NCBI GenBank assembly: GCA_020444545.1
Contig: JAHLKT010000003.1
Coordinates: 496,001 to 560,000 of the forward strand
DNA: 64,000 nt
Source: Desulfarculaceae bacterium
GTDB lineage: Bacteria; Desulfobacterota; Desulfarculia; Desulfarculales; Desulfarculaceae
Direction: 5' to 3'
In this document: piece by piece, positions 39,850 through 49,712 of the stretch
How the letters are laid out: the number at the start of each line of letters is the position of its first letter
Numbering within the stretch: the stretch's first letter is position 1
Notes under the pieces: model-generated
Databases searched by the model: none
Told to the model about the DNA's origin: nothing
Seen by the model: only the letters and a program-made list of their open reading frames with translations
Position numbers and translations under genes: made by a program

Positions 39850-40419
39850 CTCCCCCAACCACCCCACCGCCGGGGTCGCCTCCGGGCCGGCATCTCCGCG
39901 CATCACCAAGGCCTCTATTTAACGGGCCTGGCTCATCATCAACGGCCTATCTCCGCATCCCTGGCACTGCGTCGCCGCTCCAGCAGCGAGCGGCCCTCAT
40001 TTACCTCAGCTGTTATGCCGGCCCAGGGTGAACCCGGCAAAAAACCCTTTTCTTTCTTTTCTCCTTCTTCCTCTTCCTTTCCTTCTCTTCCTTTTTGGAC
40101 GGCGGGCGGCTTTGAGAGGAGAAGAGAAGAAGGAAAGAAAAAAGAAAGAGAGTCTTTTTTTGCCGGGGTGTGGTTGGGAAAAAAGGAAAGGGGGAGCAAG
40201 AGAAAAGCGAAAAAGAAAAGAAAGGCGTTTTTTTGTCGGGGTCACTCTGGGCCGGCATAAGGGTGGGTGCTGGAGAGGGGCGGTCGCTGGCGGGGCAGGG
40301 TCGCTGAGCTAGGGACGCGGAGAGAGGGAAGGAGAATTTGGGGGCTGTCGGGAGGCAGGCCGGGACGGGGCGCGGAGATGCCGGCCCGGATGCGACCCCG
40401 ACGGGGGGTGGTTGGGGAG
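39850..40419. repeat. Large nested inverted repeat with homopurine/homopyrimidine arms
   Basis: Between convergent operons, a gene-free 946-base gap (39695-40640) holds an imperfect palindrome of about 570 bases. Outer arms 39850-39901 and 40370-40419 match as reverse complements (around 85 to 90 percent). Inner arms 40013-40047 and 40224-40260 also match (both contain TTATGCCGGCCCAG read inward). A third related segment lies at 40149-40177 on the minus strand. A 52-base pyrimidine run (40045-40096) faces a 39-base purine run (40114-40152) that can pair with it. Short open frames here are low-complexity with no ribosome sites; I see no gene. Confidence 0.75.
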
Positions 40420-40468
40420 CAGGAAGTCGGGAATAATCCCCGCCCCAACATGGAAGAGAAAGAAGGTT

Positions 40469-40539
40469 GTCATTGCGAGGGACGCCGCACGCAATCTTCC
40501 CATTCAGCAACCGCTTTGGGCGGCGTCCCTCGCAATGAC
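40469..40539. repeat. Palindromic repeat of the TTGCGAGG type
   Basis: A perfect 18-bp inverted repeat (40469-40486 with 40522-40539), arms GTCATTGCGAGGGACGCC. Its outer part, GTCATTGCGAGG, recurs as one arm of intergenic repeats at 49778-49820 and 54318-54362, so it belongs to a dispersed repeat family. Confidence 0.85.
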
Positions 40540-40640
40540 TGTTGTTACTGGATGGGGGCTTGCCGGGGATGGGGCGTTTCTTGCCGCGCGGCCAGAGGCA
40601 GACAGATCACTTTTCAAGACATCTATTTGGGCGGCTCGCC

Positions 40641-41360
40641 CTACTCCATGCCCAGGTAGGCGCGCTGCACCCGGCCGTCGGCGGCCAGCTCCTTGCCGGT
40701 GCCCGAGAGCACCACCTTGCCGGTTTCCAGCACATAGGCGCGATCGGCCACCCCCAGGGCGGCGGCGGCGTTCTGCTCCACCAGCAGTACCGTGACTCCC
40801 TGGGCGTGGATGCGCCGGATCACCGCGAAGACCTCGGCCACCATGAGGGGGGCCAGGCCCAGGGAGGGCTCGTCGAGCATCATCAGGGCGGGGCTGCCCA
40901 TGAGCCCCCGGCCCAGGGCCAGCATCTGGCGCTCGCCGCCGCTCAGGGTGCCCGCGGGCTGCGCCGCCCGCTCGGCCAGGCGGGGGAAGGTCTCCATGAC
41001 CCGCTCCAGTTCCGCGTTGAACGCCGCGTCCCGGGGCCGGGAGTAGCCCCCCAGGATCAGGTTCTCCTTCACGCTGAGGTTCACAAAGATGCGGCGGCCC
41101 TCGGGCACCAGGATGAGCCCCTGCCGGGCCAGGCGGTGGGCCTTGGTCCCGGCCACCTCGCGGCCCTGGTACACGATAGAGCCGCCCGTGGGCTTGACCA
41201 GCCCGCAGATGGCCCCCAGCAGGGTGGACTTGCCCGCCCCGTTGGCTCCCACCAGGGTCACGATCTCGCCGCGCTGGACCTCCAGGTCCACCCCGCGCAG
41301 GGCGGTGATGCCGCCGTAGCGCACGTCGAGGCCCGCGACCTGGAGCATGGTCTGGCTCAT
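40641..41360 (-). CDS. livF: Branched-chain amino acid ABC transporter ATPase, LivF type
   Basis: A 239-residue ABC ATPase. Walker A VGANGAGKST, signature LSGGERQML and Walker B ALMMLDEPSLGL are intact, with the RRIF and ENL segments typical of LivF. It supplies ATP energy with LivG to the LivHM permease. The ATG at 41360 lies inside the end of livG (four-base ATGA-type overlap). It is last in the cluster; the gap and repeat element lie downstream. Confidence 0.93.
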   Translation of the reverse strand: MSQTMLQVAGLDVRYGGITALRGVDLEVQRGEIVTLVGANGAGKSTLLGAICGLVKPTGGSIVYQGREVAGTKAHRLARQGLILVPEGRRIFVNLSVKENLILGGYSRPRDAAFNAELERVMETFPRLAERAAQPAGTLSGGERQMLALGRGLMGSPALMMLDEPSLGLAPLMVAEVFAVIRRIHAQGVTVLLVEQNAAAALGVADRAYVLETGKVVLSGTGKELAADGRVQRAYLGME

Positions 41361-42141
41361 GCCGCCGCCCCCTCGGGCTCGGCCGCGCCCAGATAGGCCT
41401 GGATCACCGCCGGGTTCTGTTGCACCTCGGCGGGCGCGCCCCGGGCGATGACCCGGCCGTGGTCCAAGACGGTGAGATGCTCGCACAGGCGCATGACAAA
41501 GCGCATGTCGTGCTCGATGAGGAGCACGGTGATGCCCAGCTCGTCGCGCAGGCGGCGCACCAGGGCGGCCAGCCCGGCGGTCTCCTGGGGGTTCATGCCC
41601 GCGGCGGGCTCGTCTAGCAAGAGCAGCTTGGGGCCCGTGGCCAGGGCGCGGGCGATCTCCAGCAGGCGCTGCTGGCCATAGGCCAGGCTGCCGGCAGGCT
41701 CGTCGCGCAAGGGCCCCAGGCCGGTGAGCTCCAGGATCTCGGCGGCGCGCCGGTTCATGCGCCGCTCCTCGGCCACGTAGCCGGGCAGGCGCAGGATGGC
41801 CGAGAGGAAGTTGCTCTTGAGGCCGCCGTGGAAGCCCACCAACACGTTGTCCAAAACACTCAGCTCGCCGAAGAGGCGGATGTTCTGGAAGGTGCGGGCC
41901 ATGCCTCGCTGGTTGATGCGGCTGGGCCGAAGCCCCAGGATGGAGCGCCCGTCAAAAGAGAGCGCGCCCGCGTTGGGCTTGATGCGCCCGGTGAAGAGGT
42001 TGAAGCAGGTGGTCTTGCCCGCGCCGTTGGGGCCGATGAGCCCGGCCAGCTGCCCGGCGGGCACGCTGAGGTCCACCCCATCCACGGCGGTGAGCCCGCC
42101 GAAGCGCACCGTGAGGCCGGTGGCCTTAAACAGCGCCTGGC

Positions 42142-42145
<4 letters not shown>
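41357..42145 (-). CDS. livG: Branched-chain amino acid ABC transporter ATPase, LivG type
   Basis: A 262-residue ABC ATPase with Walker A IGPNGAGKTT, the LivG-typical RTFQNIRLF, signature LAYGQQRLLE and Walker B LLLLDEPAAGMNP. The GTG at 42145 overlaps the livM stop by four bases (GTGA), indicating coupling. Proper length and arrangement for the HAAT family. Confidence 0.93.
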
Positions 42146-43250
<1,105 letters not shown>

Positions 43251-43254
<4 letters not shown>

Positions 43255-44138
43255 TCAGGTAGCTCCTCGCCCATGATGCCGGTGGGCCGGAAGATCAGGA
43301 TGCCGATGAGCAGCACGAAGGCCAGGGCGTCGCGGTAGCCGGCCAGCTCGGGCAAGAGCGCCACCAGCATGATCTCGGCCATACCCAACAGAAGCCCGCC
43401 GATCATGGCCCCGGTGACGTTGCCGATGCCGCCCAGCACGGCGGCCACGAAGGCCTTGAGCCCGGGCAATACACCCATGAGCGGGTTGATCTGGGGATAC
43501 TTCATGGCCCAGAACACGCCGCCCGCCGCGGCCAGGGCGCTGCCCAGGGCGAAGGTGGCCGCGATGATGCGGTTGGGGTCGATGCCCATGAGCTGCACCG
43601 TCACCAGGTCGCGGCTGAGCGCCCGCATGGCCATGCCCACCCGGGTGCGGCGGATGAACAGCAAGAGCCCGGCCAGGATGATTGCCGTGAGGATGGGCAC
43701 CCAGATGGACAAGGAGAGCACCCGCACCTCGCCCCACTGGTAGATGTGGTTGAACATCTCCGGCCGGGCAAAGGCCTTGGGGCGGCCGCCGAAGACCACC
43801 AGGCCCAGGTTTTCCAAGAAGAAGCTCACCCCGATGGCGGTGATGAGCGCGCTGATGCGGGGCGCGCGTCTTAAAGGGCGGTAGGCCCCCTGGTCTATGA
43901 GCACGCCCAGGGCGGCGGTGAGGGCCATGGCGCCCATGAGCGCCACCCACCAGGGCAGGCCGAACTGCACCGCCCCGAACCAGGCGAAGTAGCAGCCCAC
44001 CATCAAGACATCGCCGTGGGCGAAGTTGATCAAGCGCAGGATGCCGTAGACCATGGTGTAGCCGATGGCGATGAGCGCGTACAGGCTGCCCAGGGTCAGG
44101 CCGTTGATCATCTGTTGGGTTAGTTGGGCAGCATCCAT
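43251..44138 (-). CDS. livH: Branched-chain amino acid ABC transporter permease, LivH type
   Basis: A 295-residue inner-membrane permease. GLTLGSLYALIAIGYTMVYG and INFAHGDVLMVG at the N-terminus, then AFVAAVLGGIGNVTGAMIGG, are hallmarks of LivH. It pairs with LivM. The gene begins about 210 bases after the last binding-protein gene, with a structured intergenic segment between. Confidence 0.93.
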
Positions 44139-44347
44139 GATGAGGCGTTATACAGGGTGGGATGAAAGGTTAAAGTCGTGCCGAGCGCTCCAGCCAGGCC
44201 TGGCCGATGGGCTTGGCGAGGCGCCCAAATCCGTCGGCGAGAGGCTTTGTTGCCAGCGATTTGGCGACGCAGGCGTACACGTTAGTACGTCGAGGAGACA
44301 AATCGCGCAACACGCCTCGCAGCCAGGATTCGGGCGGCTCGGCCCCT
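44139..44347. repeat. Intergenic segment with nested palindromes
   Basis: This 209-base gap has nested inverted repeats: CCAAATC with GATTTGG, then GCGATTTG with CAAATCGC enclosing GTAC...GTAC, framed by GCCGAGC-like and GCTCGGC ends. No gene or T run was found. It could be an RNA structure that lowers livHMGF expression relative to the binding proteins, or a dispersed repeat. Confidence 0.5.
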
Positions 44348-45463
44348 TCACGGCTTCACCGTGGTTACGTACTTGAACTTGCCCTTGTCGATGGTGAGGA
44401 TCACCGCCGGTTTCACCGCGTTGTGCTCCACCAGGTCCATCACCCCGCAGACCCCGGGGAAGCCCTTGGTGGCCTCCAGGGCGGCGGTCACCTTGGCTGC
44501 GTCGGTGGAGCCCGCCTTGGCCAGGGCGTCCAACACCACGTTGTAAACGTCGTAGCCCAAAGCGCCCAGGGCGTCGGGGGCCTTCTTGTGCTTTGCGCGG
44601 TAGGCGGCGACGTACTCCTTGCCCGCCGGGGTGCTCACGCCTTGCTCGTCGAAGTGGGTGGTGAGGTAGAAACCCTCCAGCGCCTTGCCCCCGGAGCTTA
44701 TCACCTGCTCGGCCTGGGCCGCGTCTCCGCCCAGGAAGGGCTGGTCCAGGCCCATCTCCCGGGCCTGGCGCACGATCAGGGGCAGCTCGGGCAGATAGCC
44801 GGGGAGGTAGATGAGATCCGCCGAGCGCTTCTTGATCATGCCCAGCTGGGCCCCGAACTCCTGGTCGCCGTTGCTGTACATGGTGCGGGCCACCACCTTG
44901 CCGCCCAGCTTCTTGAAGGCCTTAACAAAGGCGCTGGCCAACCCGACGGAGTAGTCGCGGGAGATGTCGATGAGCAGGGCGGCCCGGCGGGCCCGGAGGG
45001 TATCGAAGGCAAAGCGGGCGGCCACCGAGCCCTGGAAGGGGTCGACGAAGCAGGTGCGGAACACGCACTTCTTTTTCTGGGTGACCAGGGGGTTGGTGGC
45101 CCAGCCCGAGACCAGGGGCACCTTCGCGTCCTCGGCCACCGGCGCGGCGGCCAGGGTGGGCGTGGAGCTGAGCGCCCCGATGATGAGCGCCACCTTGTCG
45201 CGCTGGATTAGACGGTTGGCCGCGTTGGAGCTTTCCGTCTTGTCCGAGCGGTTGTCCACCAGGATCAGCTTGACCGGCCGCCCCAGCACCTGGGGCCGCT
45301 TGGCCTGGGCCATCTGGACGCCCTTGTAGGCCATGTCGCCATAGGCCGCGGCCGGACCGGTCATGGGCAGGATCAGGCCGATCTTTACCGGCTCCGCCGC
45401 CGGCGCCACCGAAGGCGCCAGCAGCAGGGTCAGGATCAATGCCGCTACAAACCAGATGCGCAT
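44348..45463 (-). CDS. LivK-type branched-chain amino acid binding protein, copy C
   Basis: A 371-residue periplasmic binding protein with signal peptide (MRIWFVAALILTLLLAP to PAA). Typical strands VKIGLILPMTGPAAAYGD, LGRPVKLILVDNRSDK and ANRLIQRDKVALIIGA are present. The ATG at 45463 is chosen for the GGGGGG site and signal peptide. It differs strongly from copies A and B upstream, implying different ligands. Nearest of the three to the permease genes. Confidence 0.9.
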   Translation of the reverse strand: MRIWFVAALILTLLLAPSVAPAAEPVKIGLILPMTGPAAAYGDMAYKGVQMAQAKRPQVLGRPVKLILVDNRSDKTESSNAANRLIQRDKVALIIGALSSTPTLAAAPVAEDAKVPLVSGWATNPLVTQKKKCVFRTCFVDPFQGSVAARFAFDTLRARRAALLIDISRDYSVGLASAFVKAFKKLGGKVVARTMYSNGDQEFGAQLGMIKKRSADLIYLPGYLPELPLIVRQAREMGLDQPFLGGDAAQAEQVISSGGKALEGFYLTTHFDEQGVSTPAGKEYVAAYRAKHKKAPDALGALGYDVYNVVLDALAKAGSTDAAKVTAALEATKGFPGVCGVMDLVEHNAVKPAVILTIDKGKFKYVTTVKP

Positions 45464-45476
45464 ACGCCCCCCGGGC

Positions 45477-46592
45477 TTACGGGTTGACGGTCGCAACGTA
45501 GGCGAACTTGCCGTCCTTCACCTGGAGGATCACCGCCGGCTTGATGGCGTTGTGGTCCTTCAGGGTGAGCACCCCGGTGACGCCCTGGAAGTCCTTGGTC
45601 TGGGCCAGGGCGGCCGACACCTTGGCCGCCTCGGTGCTCCCCGCCCTCTCCATGGCATCCAACAGGGCGTTGTAGGAGTCGTAGCTGAGCGCGCTAACCG
45701 AGTCGGGCGATTCGTTGTAGGCCTTGCGGTAGGCGGCCACGAAGCGCTTGCCGCTGGCGGTGGTCACGCCCTGCTCGTCGAAATGGGTGGTGAAATAGAG
45801 GCCCTCCACCGCGGGCCCGCCGATCTTGATCAGCTCGTCGGCCTGGGCCGCGTCGCCGCTGAGCAGGGGCTGCTTGAGCCCCAGCTCGCGGGCCTGGCGG
45901 GCGATGAGCGCGTCCTCGGTGAAATAGCCGGGCACGTAGATGATGTCCGGCTTGGCCGCCTGGATGGCCCCCAGCTGGGCGCTGAAATCCTGGTCGCCGG
46001 TGTTGTACATGGTCTTCATGACCACCTTGCCGCCCAGCTTGGTGAACTCGCGCTGGAAGAAGCTGGCGATGCCCACGCAGTAGTCCTGGCTGATGTCGAT
46101 CATCACCGCCGCGGTCTTGGCCTTGAGGTTCTCGCGGGCGAACTTGGCGGCCACCGCGCCCTGGAAGGGATCGATGAAGCAGATGCGGAAGACGTAGTTC
46201 TTCTTCTGGGTCACCATGGGGTTGGTGGCCCAGGGGCTGAGCATGGGCACCTTGGCCTGTTCGGCCACGGGCGCAGCGGCCAGGGAGTTGGAGGAGGTCA
46301 GGCAACCGATGAGGGCGCAGACCCCGTCCTTCTGGATGACCCGGTTGGCCGCGTTGGAGGCCTCCACCTTGTCGGACTTGTTGTCCGCGATCATCAGCTT
46401 GACCGGGCGGCCCAGGACGGTGGGCCTGGCCTCCTGGGCCAGCTTGAGGCCCTTGATGCCGTTCTGGCCGTAGACCGCGGCCGGGCCGGTCATGGGGAAC
46501 ACCACGCCCAGCTTCACCGGCTCGGCGGCCAGGGCCGCGCCCGCGCCCAGCGCCAGCATCGCCAGGCCCAACATAACCAGCAATTTTTTCAT
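45477..46592 (-). CDS. LivK-type branched-chain amino acid binding protein, copy B
   Basis: A 371-residue exported binding protein. Signal peptide MKKLLVMLGLAMLAL to LAA; mature start VKLGVVFPMTGPAAVYGQ; VLGRPVKLMIADNKSDKVE; ATNPMVTQKK; and ENLKAKTAAVMIDISQDYCVG. It shares more with copy A (DNKSD, ISQDYCVG/VAQDYCVG) than a single ligand would need. It stops 13 bases before copy C starts, so they are cotranscribed. Confidence 0.9.
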   Translation of the reverse strand: MKKLLVMLGLAMLALGAGAALAAEPVKLGVVFPMTGPAAVYGQNGIKGLKLAQEARPTVLGRPVKLMIADNKSDKVEASNAANRVIQKDGVCALIGCLTSSNSLAAAPVAEQAKVPMLSPWATNPMVTQKKNYVFRICFIDPFQGAVAAKFARENLKAKTAAVMIDISQDYCVGIASFFQREFTKLGGKVVMKTMYNTGDQDFSAQLGAIQAAKPDIIYVPGYFTEDALIARQARELGLKQPLLSGDAAQADELIKIGGPAVEGLYFTTHFDEQGVTTASGKRFVAAYRKAYNESPDSVSALSYDSYNALLDAMERAGSTEAAKVSAALAQTKDFQGVTGVLTLKDHNAIKPAVILQVKDGKFAYVATVNP

Positions 46593-46661
46593 GGTCGCTC
46601 TCCGCTGCTTAGGAGCAGGCTAGTTTTTTTCGCAAATCCGGGGCCGCCGGAGGGCGCGGCC

Positions 46662-47825
46662 TCAGGGATTCAGGGTGGTCACGTAGGCGAACTTGCCGCC
46701 CGCCACCTTCAGTATGGTCACGCTTTTCACCGCATCGCCGTCCGGGCCGATGTTGATGGTGCCGCTGACCCCGGGGAAGCCCTTGGTGTCGGCCAGGGCG
46801 GCGCGCACCTTGGGGCCCTCGGTGCTGCCTGCCCGCTCGATGGCGTCGATGAGGGCCAGGTAGCTGTCCGCGCCCAGGGCGTGAAAGGCGGTCATGGCCT
46901 CGCCCACCTTGCCCTCTTTGCGGGCCTGGGCGTAGAGCTTGAAAAACTTGGCCGCCGTGGGGTTGGCGGCGCTCACCGGGTTGAACAGGGCGGTGAACAT
47001 GAGGCCTTCCACCGCCTCGCCCCCGATCTTGATCAGCTCGGGTGCGTGAGCCCCGTCGCCGCAGAGGATGGGCATCTTTACGCCCAGCTCCTTGGCCTGG
47101 CGGGCCACCAGGGCGTCCTCGGTGTAGTAGTTGGGCAAATACAAGAGGTCCGCCCCGGAGCGGGATATTGTGCCCAGCTGGGCGCTGAAGTCCTGGTCCC
47201 CGGTGGAGCACTTGGTCACCGCCACCACCCGGCCGCCCAGCTTCTTGAAGGCTTTCATGAAAAAGCCGCCCAGGCCCACGCAGTAGTCCTGGGCCACGTC
47301 GATGATCAGCGCGGCCTTCCTGGCCCCCAAGACCTGGTAGGCGAACTCGGCGGCCTTGGCCCCCTGGAAGGGGTCGATGAAGCAGACCCGGAAGGAGTAT
47401 TGCTTGCCCTGGGTGACCAGGGGGTTGGTGGCGCTGGGGCTGATCATGCAGGTCTGGGCGTCTTCGGCCAGGGGGGCCACGGCCAGGGCGCGGCCGCTGG
47501 TGGCCGGGCCCAGGATGCCCACCGCGCCCTCTTTCTTGATCAAGCGGCTTGCCGCGTTGGCCGCCTCCACGTTGTCGCTCTTGTTGTCGGCCAGGACCAG
47601 CTTGACCGGGCGTCCCAAGACGGTGGGGCGCATGGAGTGGGCCAGCTTAACGCCGTCCCAGGCCATCTGGCCGTAGGCGGCCACCGCCCCGGTCATGGGC
47701 AGCACCGCGCCGATCACCACGGGCTTTGTCTCGGCGGCCAGGGACGCGGGCGCGCCCCAGCCCAGGCACGAGAGCAGGGCGAGGGCCAGGGCCCCCAGAC
47801 CACGCAGGGCAGAGCGTATGGTCAT
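46662..47825 (-). CDS. LivK-type branched-chain amino acid binding protein, copy A
   Basis: A 387-residue exported binding protein and the first gene of the transport operon. AAGGAG stands eight bases before the ATG at 47825, followed by a signal peptide (to about residue 30). Mature motifs are VVIGAVLPMTGAVAAYGQM, VLGRPVKLVLADNKSDNVE, SATNPLVTQGK and DVAQDYCVG. It has an insertion around residues 270-300 (SAANPTAAKFFKLYAQARKEG) not in copies B and C. A 69-base gap separates it from copy B. Confidence 0.9.
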   Translation of the reverse strand: MTIRSALRGLGALALALLSCLGWGAPASLAAETKPVVIGAVLPMTGAVAAYGQMAWDGVKLAHSMRPTVLGRPVKLVLADNKSDNVEAANAASRLIKKEGAVGILGPATSGRALAVAPLAEDAQTCMISPSATNPLVTQGKQYSFRVCFIDPFQGAKAAEFAYQVLGARKAALIIDVAQDYCVGLGGFFMKAFKKLGGRVVAVTKCSTGDQDFSAQLGTISRSGADLLYLPNYYTEDALVARQAKELGVKMPILCGDGAHAPELIKIGGEAVEGLMFTALFNPVSAANPTAAKFFKLYAQARKEGKVGEAMTAFHALGADSYLALIDAIERAGSTEGPKVRAALADTKGFPGVSGTINIGPDGDAVKSVTILKVAGGKFAYVTTLNP

Positions 47826-47951
47826 GGTTCGCACTCCTTGTCGCACACAGCTATACGCGCCGGCCCAAGGAGGCCGAAAAGCGAACCGCGATCGAAACAG
47901 GCAATAAAGGGCGAGGAAGCAAGCGGAACCGGGGGTCCCGCGGCCAAGGGC

Positions 47952-48065
47952 CTAGGCCTCCGGGGAGGAGGCTTGCTCTTTGGCGTCCTTGTGCTTGCCC
48001 AGCCAGGAGATAAACAGGGCCAGGACGATGGAACCACCCACGATTACGTAGAATTGCCAGTTCAC
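47952..48065 (-). CDS. 37-residue single-helix membrane protein
   Basis: A small frame with good signals: GGGAGG seven bases before a GTG start, then MNWQFYVIVGGSIVLALFIS, a charged stretch WLGKHKDAKEQ and a TAG stop. One helix would span the membrane with the charged end in the cytoplasm. It lies between exonuclease III and the livK genes in the same direction as both. No family is recognised. It may be a regulator or a small subunit of a membrane complex. Confidence 0.6.
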   Translation of the reverse strand: MNWQFYVIVGGSIVLALFISWLGKHKDAKEQASSPEA

Positions 48066-48137
48066 GCAAAGTCCTCCCGCAGGGTTGAGCCGGCCAATGG
48101 CCCACCATAGCACCAGTGGCCCGCTGGGGCAAGGCCG

Positions 48138-48908
48138 CTAAGCGAAACGGGCCACCACCGGGGTGTGGTCGCTGGGCTTCTCGCGGCCCCGGGGCTCGCT
48201 GTCCACCAGGCAGTCCTCGCAGGCCTCGGCCAGGGGCGTGGTGGCCAGCACCAGGTCGATGCGCCAGCCCAGGTCGCGCTTGAAGGACTGGGGCAGGCGG
48301 TAGTCCCAGAAGGTGAACTGCTTGTCGTCCGGGTGGTGTTGGCGGAAGAGGTCGGCAAGGCCCCAGTCCTTGATCGCCTCCAGGGCCTGGCGCTCCTCGG
48401 GGGTGCAGCTCACCTTGCCGGCCATGCGCTTGGGGTCGTACACGTCCAGATCGGTGGGGGCCACGTTCATGTCGCCGGTGACGATGAGCGGTTCGCCGGC
48501 TTTGAAATGCTCGCCCAGCCACTCGCGCACCCGGGCCAGGAACTTGAGCTTGTAGGCAAAGGCCTCGTGGCCCACCTCGCGGCCCTGGGGCACGTAGAGG
48601 TTGACCACCCAGGCCTGGGGCAGCTTGACCGCCAGCACCCGGGCCTGCTCGTCGCCATCGCCCAGGCCGGTGAGCACTTCGGCGGGTTCGTCTTTAGAGA
48701 GGATGGCCACGCCGTTGAAGGACTTCTGGCCGTGGAAGGCGGCATGGTAGCCCAGGGCCTCGAAATCCCCGGCCGGGAAGCTGTCGTCGGGCACTTTGGT
48801 CTCTTGCAGACAGGCCACCTCGGGCGCCCGGTCTTGCAGCCAGTCCAGGAGCAGGGGCAGACGGGCCCGCACCCCGTTGACGTTGAAGGTGGCCAGGCTC
48901 CAGCTCAT
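48138..48908 (-). CDS. xth: Exodeoxyribonuclease III family protein
   Basis: A 256-residue Mg-dependent AP endonuclease/3'-exonuclease of base-excision repair. ATFNVNGVRARL with its Asn, LQETK (catalytic Glu), the GDMNVAPTDLDVYDP motif and the C-terminal SDHTPVVARF (catalytic Asp-His) are complete. The ATG at 48908 has GGGAGG eight bases upstream. Single gene, between the small membrane protein and the divergent FmdB gene. Confidence 0.92.
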   Translation of the reverse strand: MSWSLATFNVNGVRARLPLLLDWLQDRAPEVACLQETKVPDDSFPAGDFEALGYHAAFHGQKSFNGVAILSKDEPAEVLTGLGDGDEQARVLAVKLPQAWVVNLYVPQGREVGHEAFAYKLKFLARVREWLGEHFKAGEPLIVTGDMNVAPTDLDVYDPKRMAGKVSCTPEERQALEAIKDWGLADLFRQHHPDDKQFTFWDYRLPQSFKRDLGWRIDLVLATTPLAEACEDCLVDSEPRGREKPSDHTPVVARFA

Positions 48909-49032
48909 GCAAATGCCTCCCGCGAGATGGTTAGGCCAGTAGAATAACACGGCAAGCTTGCCTTGCCAGGCGGGGCGCTCCGGGATAGACTTTCGTGGTA
49001 TCCGGCCGCATGGCCCCAAGGAGAATTTAGTT

Positions 49033-49284
49033 ATGCCGATCTATGAGTTCCGCTGCGAAGCCTGTGAAAAGACCTTCGAGCACCTGGCCATGACCTCCGG
49101 CGAGGTGGTGGAGATAAAGTGCCCCTCCTGCGGCAGCGACCAGCTGGCCCGGGTGATGAGCACCTGCGCCTCGGTGGTCAACGGCTCCAAGAACGCCCCC
49201 TCCCCCAGCTCCCCCTCCGTGGAGAACCGCTCCTGCCCCAACTCGGGCAACTGCGGCACCCTCACCCTGCCCGGCGTGGACTAG
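49033..49284 (+). CDS. FmdB-family zinc-ribbon protein
   Basis: An 83-residue protein with the FmdB start MPIYEFRCEACEKTFE and a CxxC pair plus CPSCGS, forming a zinc ribbon. A Ser/Pro/Asn-rich tail has two more cysteines (RSCPNSGNCG). These small proteins are common and are proposed regulators, but their role is not known. AAGGAG precedes the ATG at 49033. It could be cotranscribed with the next gene 29 bases on. Confidence 0.88.
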   Translation: MPIYEFRCEACEKTFEHLAMTSGEVVEIKCPSCGSDQLARVMSTCASVVNGSKNAPSPSSPSVENRSCPNSGNCGTLTLPGVD

Positions 49285-49313
49285 GCAGCCCGGCAAAGGC
49301 AGCCTGTAAGCCC

Positions 49314-49712
49314 ATGGACCGGCATCCGGTGGAAGAGCTCATCGCCCGGGCGGACGCGGCTATCAACCGGGAAGACTTCGACGCCCTCATGGAGATCTAC
49401 GCCGAGGACGCGGTGCTGGTTATCCAGCCGGGCATGAACGCACGGGGCAAGGCCCAGATAAAACAAGCCTTCCAAGCCATTGCCCAACACTTCGGCCACA
49501 GCCTGGAGGTGCGGCAGGCGGGCCTGGAGGTGCTGGCCAGCGGAGACACCGCCTTGGCGTTGGCCAAGACCCTGGTCTCGGCCCAGGGCCACCCCACCGT
49601 GGAACGCAAGGCCACCTATGTTTTCCGCCAGGACCCGGCCGGTGGCTGGCTCTGCGTCATAGACAACTCCTACGGCCACGACCTGCTGGAGCCCGCTCCC
49701 CAGGTGTCCTGA
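49314..49712 (+). CDS. SnoaL/DUF4440-like (NTF2-fold) protein
   Basis: A 132-residue protein with the NTF2-like pattern: an N-terminal helix (LIARADAAINREDFDALMEIYAEDAVLVI), MNARGKAQIKQAF and the beta-rich half ending in GGWLCVIDNSYGHD. This fold covers isomerases, small hydrolases and binding domains; no catalytic set can be fixed here. The gene ends in an intergenic repeat zone. Confidence 0.75.
   Translation: MDRHPVEELIARADAAINREDFDALMEIYAEDAVLVIQPGMNARGKAQIKQAFQAIAQHFGHSLEVRQAGLEVLASGDTALALAKTLVSAQGHPTVERKATYVFRQDPAGGWLCVIDNSYGHDLLEPAPQVS

Noticed and set aside
39799-40510. Several overlapping open frames of 70-165 codons in both strands
   Set aside because: They come from the purine/pyrimidine runs and GC-rich palindromes and give Lys/Arg/Ser/Pro-rich nonsense without start signals.
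45363-48110. A 915-codon open frame on the plus strand across the livK genes
   Set aside because: It is antisense to three well-supported binding-protein genes. High GC leaves the opposite strand free of stops; the translation is rich in Gly/His/Leu/Gln and matches no domain.
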